A stretch of 64,000 bases of DNA, taken from positions 2,765,501 through 2,829,500 of the forward strand of contig JADANN010000256.1 in assembly GCA_018806985.1 (NCBI GenBank), read 5' to 3'. The notes under the pieces were generated by a model that was not told the origin of the DNA, ran no database searches, and saw nothing but the letters and a program-made list of their open reading frames with translations. The translations under genes and the position numbers were made by a program. The stretch is from Angiostrongylus vasorum (Eukaryota > Nematoda > Chromadorea > Rhabditida > Metastrongylidae). Below are positions 32,979 to 56,077 of the stretch, piece by piece (positions within the stretch are counted from its first letter, which is position 1; each line of letters starts with the position of its first letter).

Positions 32979-32999
32979 ACTGTTTAAGAATTTATACAT

Positions 33000-33175
33000 A
33001 TTATTAAGTTTTATTTGCTAAGGTTATGGAAGTGTTTGGCTAAGCAGATCTCACTTCAATTTGACCTTTCCAGGCTCTGAAGAAGGCGAAACGGCCGAAA
33101 CGTCAGCTATTACATGCTAGCAAATTCTATAACACCAACCTCGTGTCTGATTATTGAAGAAAAACAGCGAATTCA
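33000..33175 (+). mobile_element. Penelope-type terminal repeat fragment
   Basis: Same layout as 4,900-5,065 (GGTTATGGA, GTTTGGC, TTGACCTTTCCAGG, then the motif and CACCTCGTGT). Confidence 0.6.
33073..33108 (+). ncRNA. hammerhead-ribozyme-like motif, intact core
   Basis: GGCT (33,073-33,076), CTGAAGA (33,077-33,083), an unpaired A, GGC-GAAACG-GCC stem II, GAAA (33,097-33,100), CGTC (33,101-33,104) and AGCT (33,105-33,108). It has every conserved position, with predicted cleavage after 33,104. Confidence 0.68.
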
Positions 33176-33399
33176 AGTACCAATTCCCTAACCCTAGATG
33201 GATAGAAGGCTTGCTGAGCGGGGGCTGATGAATGGCAGCTCCAACGGTTTACTACGCCTCCGTATTGCCATTCTACAACGATATTAACAAGGATATAGAA
33301 AGATGAGTTAAGTAAGGAGAAACCGTATCCCTAAACTGTTTACTACTATCCTCAAGAATATTATGCGATGCTTTGGACAGATCACAATCAGAGTGAAAT

Positions 33400-34230
33400 T
33401 AGTGGTTAACAATAATACCATCTTCAACCCTCTAGCGATGTCGTTCCTAAGCATCATCTAAGTGGAACGAATGTTAGATGACTCCGGCTATAACTATAGA
33501 AGGAGTGGTATTCGACTAAATCTTACTAAAACGATGTTATTGTGGACAGATTTGTTTCGCATGTCGTGTTCTTGTCCAATGGAGTGAATGTCTTATGGAA
33601 AGCCCTTGTTGAGGTAAAGCAAGGTGGGAGCCAGCTGTTATTGTTGTTGTTGTTATAAATCGATGGCTGACGTTTCGATGGCCTCGCCGTCTTCGATGTC
33701 TGGAATTAATATTTCAAAATGCTTCATCTACGCCCGTATTATGAGCGACTCGGCTCCGGAGTTGCGCAGGAGGAAATGAAAGTGGCGATGATTTAAAGGG
33801 AATCAAAGATCTAGCAAAGAACATTGAGAACACGTGACTCCGTACCCACCTTTTTGATTCGACGATGGTACCTGTATTAAAGTCCGTGATGAAAACCTGG
33901 TCGCTACCTAACCACAGCAGAAGATCGCTTAACGCTATCGAAAGCACGGTCGAGAAGACGATGTTGGGTGTTTCCCGTACCATGCAATTGAGAGAGAGAA
34001 AGAACCGGAAGATCCCACCTTCATCAACAAGACTTCGACCCTGCCATAAACATCAAAATGTCGAAAATTATGTGGCCTGGTTGGGCACATAATACGTCTA
34101 AACGATAAGCAATGGAGAAGATACGTTAGCGATTGTATTCCTCGGCATGTCAAACGCACAGCGGAAGACCGCCAACCCCTTCGTCCTATGTTTTTCACGA
34201 ATACACAAAAAGGGACATACAAGAACAAAT
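33400..34230 (+). mobile_element. RTE LINE fragment with internal insertion
   Basis: Pieces of RTE reverse transcriptase (RSGIRLNLTKTMLLW at about 33,500, then TWSLPNHSRRSLNAIEST, KTMLGVSRTMQLRER and a C-terminal piece to 34,200). A segment with (GTT)n and an inverse hammerhead-like motif (33,635-33,710) interrupts it. Frameshifts throughout. Confidence 0.65.
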
Positions 34231-34239
34231 AGAAAATGT

Positions 34240-34925
34240 AGTGCTGCTTACTTCAGTCATTTCACTTTCATAGGAACTGCAGCGGAACTTCCAAAGCTAC
34301 CGACCAACTAACGGAGCGAAAAACCAGCGCTCACCTTTCCAATGTAACGGTCTTCCCAGCGCTCTGTTATGCAACCGAAGAATGTGCTAATATTTCAAAC
34401 ACGTCAAGAAATCTGTGTGCTACTCATAGAGCCTTTCAACGATGCCTTCTAAAACTTAAAGGGCACTCGGGACGTCTAGCCGGAATGTGCAGCTCAAATC
34501 TTCTAACCCTAACCTAACCCATCTCCTACATATGGGAAAATACACATCGATTGCGGAAACACTGATAGGCTGATTACGTAATAAAAAAGGACAGGTAACG
34601 GAAGAACGAAAAGATCACTGAAGTGGACTCTAAGAGAAGGCAAGCGTTCTCTTTGAAGATCATTCATATGAGTGGACGTGCTTGTGGATAACATCATCCA
34701 TGGAAACGATTTTAGGAATTCGGAATGCTGACGTCGCCATGTGCGAAGCAAACCGCCACCATGGACGACCATCAGGCGAGACAGAAAGGAATGAAAAATT
34801 ATGCTGTAGCCCACACCACCAGTGTAGTTGGGCCTTCCAACTTCCGAAATAAGTAAGTATCAGTTTTCTTGATTTTTTTCTGATGGGTGATCACAAATAG
34901 CAGTAATTTTTCAAACCGATAGTCA
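34240..34925. other. no gene seen
   Basis: A 101-codon minus frame (34,509-34,814) has no recognised domain. Confidence 0.35.
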
Positions 34926-34929
34926 TTAA

Positions 34930-35560
34930 ACCACGGCATTAAAATAAATGTGTTCAGCTTACGCGTGGTGTATGAAATTGTTTCATTCATCTAACGTTTC
35001 GAGACCTTCTCCTTCATCAGAACCGATGACTTGAGTCGATGGTCCACGGTTGTTCTTCTTATAAATGTGACGTCTTCGCAACAGAAGGATCTTCTTCAAG
35101 TGGAACACCGCAGGAATGAGAGGTGCTCTTTTATGCGAGGCAGATGTCATCGCTATGACTATCCGTTGATAATAATTTGTTTTCCATAATACAAGGCGGC
35201 TGTTGTTGATACGACTATACGTTGTTAATAAAAAAAATCATTGTTTTACTATTTGCTATAAGCAAGCTAACATGATACCGATGCAGGATTATTCATTGAA
35301 AAACAAATTGTTATCAACGGATAGCCGTATCAACAACAAGTATTAAGAAGAGCACTGCCGGATGAGCATGCCTCATTCATGCCGTGTTCCACTGGAGAAG
35401 ACCCGCCTCGGTGCGACTACAAAGACTCCATATCGAAAAAAACGAACAACTGTGGACCCTCGAATCGGATCATCGGCTCTAATGAATGCGAAGACGTGGG
35501 AACCTTTGCCAAATAAAACAATTTTATCAGCCTCGTGTAAGCTTAACATTTTAAGCAATT
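34930..35560. mobile_element. inverted pair of Penelope-type terminal repeats
   Basis: Arms of about 200-250 bp around a centre near 35,250: left arm 34,930-35,190, right arm 35,310-35,560. Shared blocks in inverse order include GTGGTCCAC/GTGGACC wording, TTCCAC(T/C)..., CTATCCGTTGATAA against TTATCAACGGATAG, and the hammerhead-like motif at each outer end. Confidence 0.6.
34997..35020 (-). ncRNA. hammerhead-like motif with perfect CTGATGA
   Basis: On the minus strand: CTGATGA (35,014-35,020), AG, GAGA-AGG-TCTC, GAAA (34,997-35,000), CGTTAG. Stem I is poorly paired. The partner at 35,476-35,512 (CTAATGA, GGAACCTTTGCC) is decayed. Confidence 0.5.
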
Positions 35561-35599
35561 TTAAGCAAGTTGATCATAAGCAGGTCTCAATCATCAAAG

Positions 35600-37910
35600 A
35601 GGGAGGCGTACTGAATGATGAAACAGTTTTCGAGCACGCAGCGAACTCATGAAAAAGGAAATTGGTGTTTCGTTAGCAGTAGATCTGAGAATGAATTTAA
35701 GAAAACAATGTCACAATAATGCATATGAAAAAAGCCTTTGATGAATATTGCTACCTTGTGTGTATTGTAGACATTCTCTATGTTCCTGCACACTATAATT
35801 CTTTCTCCTTTTCCATATAATAGTTCCACTGAAATTTTTTTTTCCTTATGCATTGCTTCGGCTCTTTTTATTTATAAATCTGTACATTTTCTCTCACTGA
35901 GTTTGTTGTGCTTTGTAAAAACCCCTTGCCTGGAGTCGATCTAATCATATTCTTCATGCCTGTCCATCATCATGATCCAACAGCCTATTCTGAGCTATAC
36001 AGAAGCTTGTTGTTTGCCTCAGAAATCTCTGCCAGTTGATAGCGAACGAGAGGCTAGAATTAAGAAATCGAGTCAGTAATACAAGAAATGGACTTCTACC
36101 TACGGCACCTTTCTTCCATGAAAAAAAACAGTCTTCCTCCTTAAGGAATCCGGCACCGATTGGAGATCGAACGCATCTTTACGTATAAAGCAACCCAATC
36201 ACTTGACGGAACCAATGTAGCAGGTCTTACTAGACAAAGTGTGATAGATTTAAGGACAGCGGCAAAAATTCAGCAACTTTTAGGTTACAGGGAATCTTAT
36301 GAACACATCTTTATGTAGGCCATAATATATCCTTCGTCTGCATCGTTTAGACTAAAAACTATATGAGCGCAATCTCTACTGGAAGATGAGGGTTCCAACA
36401 ACCGCTCTGATAGCCCTGGTTATCTAGGTGTTGACTAGGTACGTAATTGTACGACTTACTAACGTAGAGCTTAGACGGGAACCCTCATATTTGTACAGCT
36501 CCTTTAAGTGGTGTAGCAGCTTACGTATGTGGACAGCCTTTGCGTCTAGACTCATTCTATAAGTCATAGAGACTGTACTTACCACTAGACACAGCATCTC
36601 GTAGCCATAAGGCACAGGCACACCACCAGTCATGCTACCAGGGACGACTCATTGCTCAAGGACTAGACCTTGCGTCTCGAGCCTTGATGTCGACGACTTG
36701 GAGCTCGCCGTTCCCCTTTCCTCATCATTATTTGCTCACCCACATAATCCTTTCATTCAAATTTGCTTCGATTCACTTAGGCAAAGTAATGTTAATTAAA
36801 ATTTGTAGCTCTTGAATTTCCAGTGCATTAATGATGTCATAGATTCTCTTGTAATTACTGCGCGTTCTTAATGTAACAGTTTTGGTAAATACTTTCCTCG
36901 CTCACAGGTACTCTATCGAACAATTCTTCATTCCTATTGCTAAAGCATTCTCGCTATCGCTATTCACATTCTTGCAGTGCGAGCATGTAAATCTTAACTC
37001 TTTTATAATCGTAGCAATACAATCATCAATCAAACAATCAATACAATCAATTTACACAATCAACAGCAGCTAATTACTCATTTCCTCACCACATTGTTAT
37101 CACCATTTTGCAATATCACAAACTCACATGTGCATTCTAATGTGCTAACCTCTTCTACGGGCACTACTGTATTCTTCACCATATTTATACATCATAGTAC
37201 TCCCCAGTCTGCGACAGAATTGCTCTCTTATCTCTGTCTAACCTCTTCTTATGGCGCTAGTGTACTCTCCGTCACACTTATAACCGCTGCACTACCTCAG
37301 CCTACGGCTCTCCATCATCTGTATCTAGCCTCTTATGCTTTAGCTTCCCCTCAGTAAGCAGCATAAGGGTACTGCAGCAGATTCAACGCTGTTTTGAGTA
37401 CATCTCATTAACGACGTCACGCCGCCCTCCATATTACGCAACTGTATATTGTATATACATTTACAATCTCATTGCGTGTAAATTGTTGTGTAAGCAGTAT
37501 GTACATATACATAAAGGTTTAATTACCCACGTTTGAGGTTTTGCGACACATACGGCTGCGCGAGCAAAAAGTCCCGCGTGGCCAGCCGTAAGAAACTCGA
37601 GCATTCAATCGACAGTTGGCGGACAGAAGAGAAACCCGACCAACTACCACTCTCTACTACTCTATTATTACTCTATATCCCATTGGGCCAAGCAACCTTA
37701 TGCAATGTCAACCTCATACATCGCGTGTCGTATTCAGCAAATAAAATGGGATTGAGAAACAAACTTGGCGGTGTTTGTGAATTATTAAGTGTAGGAGGTA
37801 GCTTTCCTAGGTTAACTTTACCCCCATTAACCTGTATTCTACGCACTATGGATAGGTCACCACCAATAATCTATGTGATGCGAAATGCATCAGAGTTAAT
37901 GGTGAATTGC
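35600..37910. other. no supported gene
   Basis: Low-complexity AT-rich and TCA-rich stretches (36,900-37,360). A 127-codon frame at 37,533-37,916 has no recognised domain. Confidence 0.35.
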
Positions 37911-37914
37911 GGTT

Positions 37915-38390
37915 AAAGCGCTCGGTCCACTCCATCAGATCACGTGATCAAAGCGCTTTGTCATTCACTGAAGCATGGAAATCCCTTTACCGCCATAGTG
38001 TTCTCATTATTTCGCGTTACTTAGTTTATACAAATGGCATTGTGACCTTGTTTAGTATTAGTCATAGCTGAATCACCAGATTTTTGTGGAATGTTCAAGA
38101 ATGTGTTTGAATGGAAGGTTTGTTGCTATGAAGAGAAGCTACTCATGGATGGATTACTTCAGCAGCTGGGTACATGCCGAGAAGACGGCACCCTTCAGTG
38201 GCATTGGAATCCGGGAGCTATTCACATAACCATTCCAGGATTTGCCAAAAAAAAGATTGATACATCCTTGGTCCGATGACCCAAGCCAGTCATAGAATAT
38301 CTGAAATATTTCAATCGAATGAACAAAAATTGGAAATTGATGATTGGAAAATTGAAGTGGTTTTCTCTGTCTTAATCGAAAAACCTATTT
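37915..38390 (+). repeat. R6 dispersed repeat
   Basis: Related to 27,600-28,266. It contains GTTGCTATGAAGAGAAGC and a 62-codon frame. Confidence 0.5.
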
Positions 38391-38774
38391 AACGAATTCT
38401 ACTTTTTTTCTTGATATGACCCATCATCACCTCTACTGCGTGGATCCCAGCACTTCTTCCTTGCGATTCGTTTTCCTCTCATTCGTGGTCCACAAAGGTC
38501 TTCGTACATCTCGCGTCTTTGTTTCTGCTACTGCTTGAGGATTCCGTCTCCTACGACAATGGCGTGGAATACTGGTCGAGACCATCCTCCTTACTGTTCT
38601 GGAGAAAGCTGAGCTGGGGAGTTCGCACATGGATCGGATTAGGGGTTGAAGAAGGGGGTCTAATCAGAACGTTGAATCTTTATGGACTGCATTACTAACC
38701 GCTACGCCACCCCAAGGTATTCTATTCACTCAAAATAACAAACTGCTTAAAATGAACTAACGTATGGTCAAAAA

Positions 38775-39170
38775 CCTAGTCAGAAAAAAGTACAGCCGTT
38801 CACGTGCGATAGAAGGCTTTTACCCAGTTGAGATAGAAGCAGTCATGGAAGCCCTAGACAGTTAGAGATCGTCTACTCAGTATATAAAAATTCTTCGTTA
38901 GATAAGATGGGCCGTACACGTAATGCATATGAATGACAACCGATGGACAAGAGCCGCTAGTGAGTAGATACCTCGGAATATCAAACGTGCTGCAGGAACA
39001 CCACCGACCCGATCATCGCAGTTCTTCACGAAAAGCGTGAAAGAAAATTATGATGCTAAACGAGTCCATTGAGTAAGCAGAACCGACTGGACTACTCTTG
39101 CACGAGACCGGGAAAAAATGGAAAATTTACTGCGCTCGCTCGAGTATCAACGGGACTACAGGTGACATAT
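38775..39170 (+). mobile_element. RTE LINE fragment with internal deletion
   Basis: It starts in the reverse transcriptase (IEAVMEALDS, QYIKILR) and jumps directly to the C-terminus (IRWAGHVMHMNDNRWT, PPTRSSQFFTKSVKE). It ends CAACGGGACTACAGGTGA. The full-length neighbour at 40.8-41.6 kb shows about 700 bases between these points. Confidence 0.75.
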
Positions 39171-39184
39171 ATGATGGACAATAC

Positions 39185-39325
39185 AGTATGCATTCGGAGT
39201 TTAGTGCGTTCCATAATTTTTTTCCCCTGCACCTTCTATATTCATGCGATACCTAATCGAAAACAGGTTAGAATAATACTGGTGAGACCACGAAAACCAT
39301 TCTCTATACTTCTCGGATCCACTAC
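39185..39325 (+). repeat. R7 dispersed repeat
   Basis: Shares GAGTTT...TGCGTTCC, ATATTCAT(G/T)CGATACCTA and GAAAACC(A/G)TTCTCTA with 53,040-53,165. Confidence 0.55.
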
Positions 39326-39724
39326 TTGACCAAGATACACATAGCTATAGCATTCCTAAATCCCTTCAACTCAGATAATTATAAAAAAATTCATTAGAAA
39401 AACTATCCATTCCTTATGGACTCGCCTTCTTATGATTAGGTCATAGACTAATCTTCCCACAATAGTCGACAAAGTCCGAATTAGCGTCTAATTAGCGCAG
39501 TGCTTCAATGAGTCTTTTTTGCAGTACTGATGTGTTCTGTCCTACTGCACCGTTTTCAAAACTTATGTTGTTCATATGCTCGTTTTCTGCCACGCATTCT
39601 ACCAAACCAGATGAGGGGACTTAAGTGAACAGTTCTTAGGCGACAAAATACGTGAAGATTAACTGGTGATTCTCGATGTCGTAGAAATCTCCCTTTTAGA
39701 ACAATAACTCAGTCTTACCAGTTT

Positions 39725-41705
39725 TCCTACACGGGATCAGACCGCCTCCTTCGCGCAAGATTCTATTTCTCGCGGAAAGGAGAAAAAGCCGCTAAATTCA
39801 AAAACCGAAGTCTCAGAACCACCATAGACTGAGACATATTCAATTCATTAGTCGGCTGTTGTGAAGATGTCTTTGTCGATAACATCGACGAAGAATACGA
39901 TCGGTTCATTCAACATCTTCACGTTAGCACTATGAAAGCTGAGAGTTCGAAAGTCACCAAGAGACGTCTGTCCCCAGAAACACTCGAGCTGATACGCCAG
40001 CGTGGAATCGCACGAGCTGCAGGCAACCGCTAACTAACGTCCGAACTTGCAAAACGATGCATACAGGAAATAAAAGAAGATCTTAAAGAGAAACAGCAGT
40101 AATGGTCGAAGCTGCAGAGGCCGGACAAAGCATTCGCAAAGCCTATCAGTGCTTCGCCAATTACAAGACCAAGATGACTGCACTCCGACGCCCAGACGGA
40201 ACAGTTACAGCGTCCAGAAAGGCAATGGAGAAAATCATTCATGGGTACCACTCAGATCTCTTTGATACCCACGTCCACCCTCCGTCATATGAAATAAAGG
40301 AGGATGGATATGTTGTTCTACCGGTACTCCCTTTCGAAACCCTAACATGCCATTTCGTTGGTGAAAATTCGAACAGCACCAGGTCCGGACAGGATAAGAT
40401 CAGAACACCTGAGGAACCTTCCGCCAGTCCTCGTAAATACACTGGCTCGGCTCTTCACACGTTACCTGTCCGAATATAAGGCCCCCTACTCAATGGAAGG
40501 CCAGCAAGACCGTGTAAATGTTCAAGAAGGGTGAACGTCCACGATATGGGCAACTATCACCCAATCTGCTTGCTGTCTGTCGTCTACAAACTCTTCACTC
40601 GGGTCATCCTAAACAGGATTGACAGAACACTGGACAAAGGACAGTCATATGAGCAAGCAGGATTTCGAAAAGGACTTAGTATGATGGACCACATCCACAC
40701 GATAGCGAGACTCACTGAAGTGTCGCGAGAGTACAAAAGACCGTCTGTCTCACTTTCATCGATTCGAAGAAGGCCTTTGACTCAATTAAGATAGAAGCAG
40801 TCATGGAAGCCACTGATAGTCAAGGAGTCCCTACCCAGTATATAAAGATTCTTCGTGAGCTTTACAAAAAATTTCACAACCAAGATGTCATTTTTCTACA
40901 GTGATATTAACATCGACGTCAGAAGAGGGGGTCAGGCAAGGCGATACCACCTCGCCGAAATTATTTATCGTCACCCTTGAGAACCTCATGCGAGCATTGG
41001 AATGGGATAATATGGGAGAGAAAACCGATGGTCGGCAATTACACCATCTTCGCATTCCAGATGACATCGTTCTTATGATGACCAAATATTAGCCAATCAG
41101 AACGAATGCTTACCGACTTTGATAAAGCCTGTGGAAAGATTGGTCTTCGACTAAATCTCACAAAAACGATGTTCATGAGAAACGGATTGGTTTTGTATGC
41201 CCCATTCACACTCAACGGTACGAATATCTCCGAATGCTCCAGTCATATCTATCTAGGTCAGGGAAATCAACATGTTGAATGACTTAGCTCTAGAGCTGAA
41301 CAGAAGGAAACGAGCGGCTTGGGGAGCTTTCAAGAGCATCGACGATGTAGTGAAGAGAACACCCGACTCCGTGCCCACCTTTTCGACTCAGCAGTACTTC
41401 CTGACCTAACGTATGCGTCAGAAACTTGGTCGCTGCGTAAGCAGGATGAAAGGTCACTTAGCGTTATCGAACGCGCAGTCGAAAGGACGATGTTAGGAGT
41501 ATCTCATTTCACATAAGTAAGGGAAGGGATCCTGGTCAGAGTTCTTCACGAAAAGCCTAGAATAAAGATATGGTGCTCAACGAGTCCCTAGAGCGAGCAG
41601 AACCTACTGAGCTACTCTTGCACGCGATAGCAAAAAATGGAAGATTTACTCGCGCCCGCTCGAGTCACTCGACGATCAACGGGACTACAGGGTGATACAG
41701 GTGAA
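39725..41705 (+). mobile_element. RTE-type LINE, longest copy, inactive
   Basis: Region order as in RTE ORFs: pre-RT linker (DRLLRARFYFSRKGEK; RRLSPETLELIRQRGI), RT fingers (PICLLSVVYKLFTRVI, EQAGFRKGLSMMDHIHT), FIDSKKAFDS, VRQGDTTSPKLF, and a catalytic box reading IPDDIVLM where active RTs have FADD. Then KTMFMRNG, HRRCSEENTRLRAHLF, ASETWSLRKQDERS and the 3' end GATCAACGGGACTACAGGGTGATACAGGTGA-like. Several frameshifts and stops break it, and no endonuclease domain was seen upstream. Reverse transcription in place of mobility is impossible for this copy. Confidence 0.88.
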
Positions 41706-41904
41706 ACTAGTTTTCCATTGACTAGCTACCATGCATTCTGAGTGGCAAGATATGAACAGCCGAGCCAGTGTGTTAGTGAGGAACGTCGAAAGGTTCTTCG
41801 GCTATTCAGATCTTATCCTGTTCGGAATGGGTCTTGGAAGATTTTCCACTGACACGATTACGCATTATAGAATCGGAGAAAAAGAACTGGTAGCATGACA
41901 TATT

Positions 41905-43985
41905 CATTCTCCCTAGTTTAGGGATGATATGACTGTTGAAATCAGAGCACTCACTTTCTGGAAGCCGTATCTGCCCTGTAGACAAGTGTTGCGAATGCAC
42001 TTCACAACATCCGCAGCTTCAGTTGTTGGTGGCCTCCTTAGGAAATTCCTTAGTCTCGATTCCTCAGAACTTCGCAAGTACGAGAACGCGATTTTGCGAT
42101 TGCCCACGACTTGTACAATTTCACATTGACGCTCGAAAGTTCGTGAAGACAAGTCATTTCTGGTAAATTTCGGAACCTCGCATTGCTTCGCAGTAACGTG
42201 ACTTTAAATAAGCCGGTAGTATTATCTGTTGACGTAACCAGCATGTTCAACTAGAAAATGGAATTTGAAGCTGTTTTTCATTCTTCACTAAACCCTCTTG
42301 CCGTAGTTTATACCGACATCCCACAAATGAAGTATAAACAAACAGAATATGAAAGAGGATTACAGTTCCTTTTAAGACGAGGCGCAACAACTATTCATTT
42401 CAGAATACAGTATCGAAATATCCATCCTATTAATTTCTCATCGTTTATTACCGTCATTACCGTCTATGATCCTCCTGATCAATCCTCTTAATGGTCTATA
42501 CATCTTCAATAACTCGTTATTTTTATTCCTGAGATTACAAAACCTCATACAACGAATGACTACATAATATACATATGCCCTACTTAAAGAATTAGTAGTT
42601 TTTAAAGATAGTACTTATGTACACTAGCCTGCCTACTACAACTTCAGAGATATCAAACGTAACAATGTGCAAAGTACATTCGACGGTCGCACAGCTGCTT
42701 TACTCATCATCATCCATCGACGACCTTTGCAATACTGGCACAGGAAATCCATGTTTCATATCTTTCGCTGGCCACATGTACGTCTTATTTATCAAATCTG
42801 TATATTCAACCGAGTACACCTGTTGTCGTATGAACATTTCCTGCAAAACCGCTACTTTAGAGATCTGAGAAAATATAAAATCTCTAGCTATCCAGTAAAA
42901 CCAGTCTATATTAAGCTTGTTTTTTGTATTACTCCTCTATTATCCTCTATTCTTCCATAATAACTATCTATGCCTTTGCATGGAAATTCCGTACGTTGAT
43001 TTCAAAAGAGTATACGAAGCTCCACAGAGATATCTAAACTGAGACGAAGACCATGTTAATACCATGACCATGAAGACCGCCTATTAAAGATAGGCGAAAT
43101 GTCTTCCGACTATCGTCAATACATAGGGACTTCTTGAATTGGGCATACGAAAATGCTTTATCAAAACTCCAGCAGAAGCAAAAACCTAAGCCAAAGCCAA
43201 TCAAATAACACCCAAGCAGCAAAATCTCCATCAAATTTTCGGCCAGTAAACCAGTCAAAAATCACATGGACGGTGGGACTCCTCATTGACTGCATTTCTC
43301 GAGAAGTGAAAAGAACTAGCTTATTACTTCGAGGATCTTTTTTACGTTGATAGTACACCTTGAATACATCGGAATATATCGTGTTTCATGTATATCGTGC
43401 TGGGACGAATATATTGGCGAAATGTGCAGGGCACTATGTGTGCGTATAAAAGAACATCTATGTAACCGTAAAGTTAAACAAAATACTCCACTAGGCGCCC
43501 ATTGAACACAGACACCTAATAGGGAAGGTTTCTAAGTAGAAGCCGTGAAAATCTAACACTTAAGCGTTAAGGAAGCATTCTTGATAAATTACAAGAATCC
43601 AAATATTGAACCACAGGGAGAAGTGCCTGATTATCAAGCGAGATATCACACTAAATCTCAGACTGATATTATTACGCAAGAAGGAAAAGTATCAATTCTG
43701 TGAATTCTGTGCGATCTGTCTCGACGTTGAGTACTCATTGGAAGACTCGTAGAAAAAAGTGGTTATGTGAAGAAAGTTAGTTTATTTCAATGCAATTGAA
43801 AATTACGTGTCGTGGTTCTTTTGTTGGAGTTATGGAGAGATATGGCTGATTAGATTGCAGTTAACTTGACATTTCCAGGCTTTTAAGAGGGTAACATCCG
43901 TCGAAACTGCAGCTGCTGTTAACAAATAATATATAATAACAATTCGTTTATGTTTATCAAGAAAGCAGCGAATTACCTACCAATG
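41905..43985 (+). mobile_element. Penelope-like element, decayed
   Basis: An RT piece reads HDLYNFTLTLESS, then NKPVVLSVDVTSMFN, the aspartate-bearing motif of Penelope RT (stop follows). A GIY-YIG endonuclease piece at 43,366-43,480 reads YIGIYRVSCISCWDEYIGEM, CRALCVRIKEHL, with the two-cysteine CxxC spacing typical of Penelope elements. A C-terminal part continues to 43,680 in broken frames. The tail holds a decayed hammerhead-like motif (43,866-43,905). RT catalytic DD was not found, and the middle (42,260-43,350) is largely unrecognisable. Confidence 0.7.
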
Positions 43986-43989
43986 GCGA

Positions 43990-45860
43990 GGATAATAGAA
44001 AGTCGGCCTTGGAAATTTCGCGCTCTAATTCGAAAGACCGACTTTCAGTTAACGTCAGCACTAACATCACGCTACTAAGGACTAAGTCCTTTGATGCAGC
44101 ATTATTAACAAAATTGTTTCAGAATTGCTGACGTTCCGTAGACTACGTGTTTACCATGAAATCTTTCCATGATGTAAACTACATGGGATTTTTTAAAACT
44201 GCCCTATGATAGCAGTATACGGATTGTCTTAGTACTTAAAAGTGTAGAAGACAGAAAAATGGTTATGAAAAATGGGAAATCGCCAGACGAACAACTATGA
44301 ATGGACTTGTTAACAAGCTATATCAGCTCAGGAATGATAGTTAGTATTATTTTATTACATGGCCCAATATCACATTACTGACAGCCCTTCTTGCATTCGA
44401 TTCGTTTCCTCGCATCCACCGCCATCTACGAATGACTTCGAATATTTTTACGTGTATATTCAACCGCTCCATATTTTCGTCCTCGTTGTGACTATCTCAA
44501 TGCTGGCCAAGTTGATTCTCCATATAATCTCGCAGTAACCGTGCTGGTGCGTTCCCACGTGAATTGAAGGAAGTCACTTCTCCGAAACAGTTCTGGCACC
44601 AACCTCCCGAACCCAAAGGAGTGAGCTTTTTGGTTTCCAGCGGAGTCGAAATAGCGCCTAAGCAGGTTGGGCCGTCCGTGCAATAGACAAGACGGTCTTC
44701 ATTTCCTAGCAATAAGGAGAATTTAGAGATCTTTCTGACCGCCAACTGAGTTAGTGGTTGGCGAGTGAAAGCATAATCAATGAAGCAAATGGTAATACTC
44801 GTTGATATTGTTGAACAAAAAAATGACAAACCATGTCTTCAGGTTTAGGATGCAACGTCGCCAGGTCATGCCTATACAAGTACTCACCAACCTAAAAACA
44901 ACTCAACATTAAACAATTAATAGAAGATAAAACAAATGAGATCAAAACTGAAGGTAAAATTATTACACCAGCTATAAGTTCTGTCACAAAAATGATGCTA
45001 TTGGTAAACGATTAATGGTAAATTAAACTATTTTAGTCATTCAACTACCGCCATCGGTAGAAACTAAGCCAGTCATTCGATCCCATAATGAATTTATGCC
45101 ATCAATGTAGAAGCCATGGCCTTTCCTGACAATATAGTGCTCATGCAATCTGCACAGATGATTAATCAGCGCTACGTGGATATGATGCAGAATCCCGCAG
45201 TCGAAATCAAGCAGCTCTTCATGAATCAACTATGCGGGTGCGCGCAAGGAAGACAACCTAGGAATGTTCGCAGATAAATCAGCCCATGTTCATGTCGAAC
45301 AGCGTTACTAGCGCACGTTTCGGTTACTGGAGCAAAATTGGAGTACAACACTCATTGGTGGAAATAGTGACTGTGAGCCAATGACTGAGAATCCACGTCG
45401 TGTGCCAGAAATTTTACACTGATATCAGCGAGTTAGGTTTATTCGCCGAATAAATACAATTATTTAGTCGATACGGGGCTCATGTTTAAATGATGATGTC
45501 TCGATTGAACACACACTTGCTCGATCAAATTCGACGTCTATGGAGGCCTGGTCTTTGTGAATATTACACCAGGCGACAGAGAGGACAACAACTGACGAGA
45601 AACAACGCCTGCATCACGCAGAGGAATTATGCAGCGGAGCACATCATCAACTAAATTGCTGAAGTCAAAACCGAAGAGAAACGACGGCGGAGAACTTTGA
45701 GATGGAAACAATGAGCAGTGAGTGCTACTTTTAGTGGATTATTATACCTAAATGCTACATAATAAGCAGAGTTTGAAGAATGGAGTGCATAAATGAAAAA
45801 GCTATTGAAATTTTGTAACAGAACATTGTTGCTGAGCCAAAATTAGAAGCGGAGTAAAAA
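43990..45860. other. unassigned, partly repetitive; expected 3' end of malic enzyme
   Basis: It should contain the last malic enzyme exon(s) on the minus strand, but I could not find them. A minus frame at 45,540-45,660 (DDVLRCIIPLRDAGVVSRQ...) has a mobile-element look. A short foldback (GAAAGTCGG...CCGACTTTC) lies at 44,009-44,057. Confidence 0.35.
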
Positions 45861-45866
45861 TACTAC

Positions 45867-56077
<10,211 letters not shown>

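Noticed and set aside
33180..33245. A possible small SINE-A fragment (GATGGATAGAAGGCTTGCTGAGC)
   Set aside because: Only about 40 bases resemble the SINE body. Too short and diverged to call.
34500..34525. Telomere-like CTAACCCTAACCTAACCC
   Set aside because: Only a short, imperfect run. Nematode telomeres are TTAGGC repeats, and nothing else nearby is telomeric.
37094..37357. An 87-codon Ser/Thr-rich frame
   Set aside because: Low-complexity TCA/CTC-rich DNA without a start context, splice sites or a known domain.
44492..44829. Candidate last exon of the malic enzyme gene (frame ending LRDYMENQLGQH)
   Set aside because: No similarity to the malic enzyme C-terminus, and no acceptor in the required phase.
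45041..45229. 62-codon frame (HEELLDFDCGILHHIHVAL) considered as a transposase piece
   Set aside because: No DDE/D motif or terminal repeats, and no similarity I can name.
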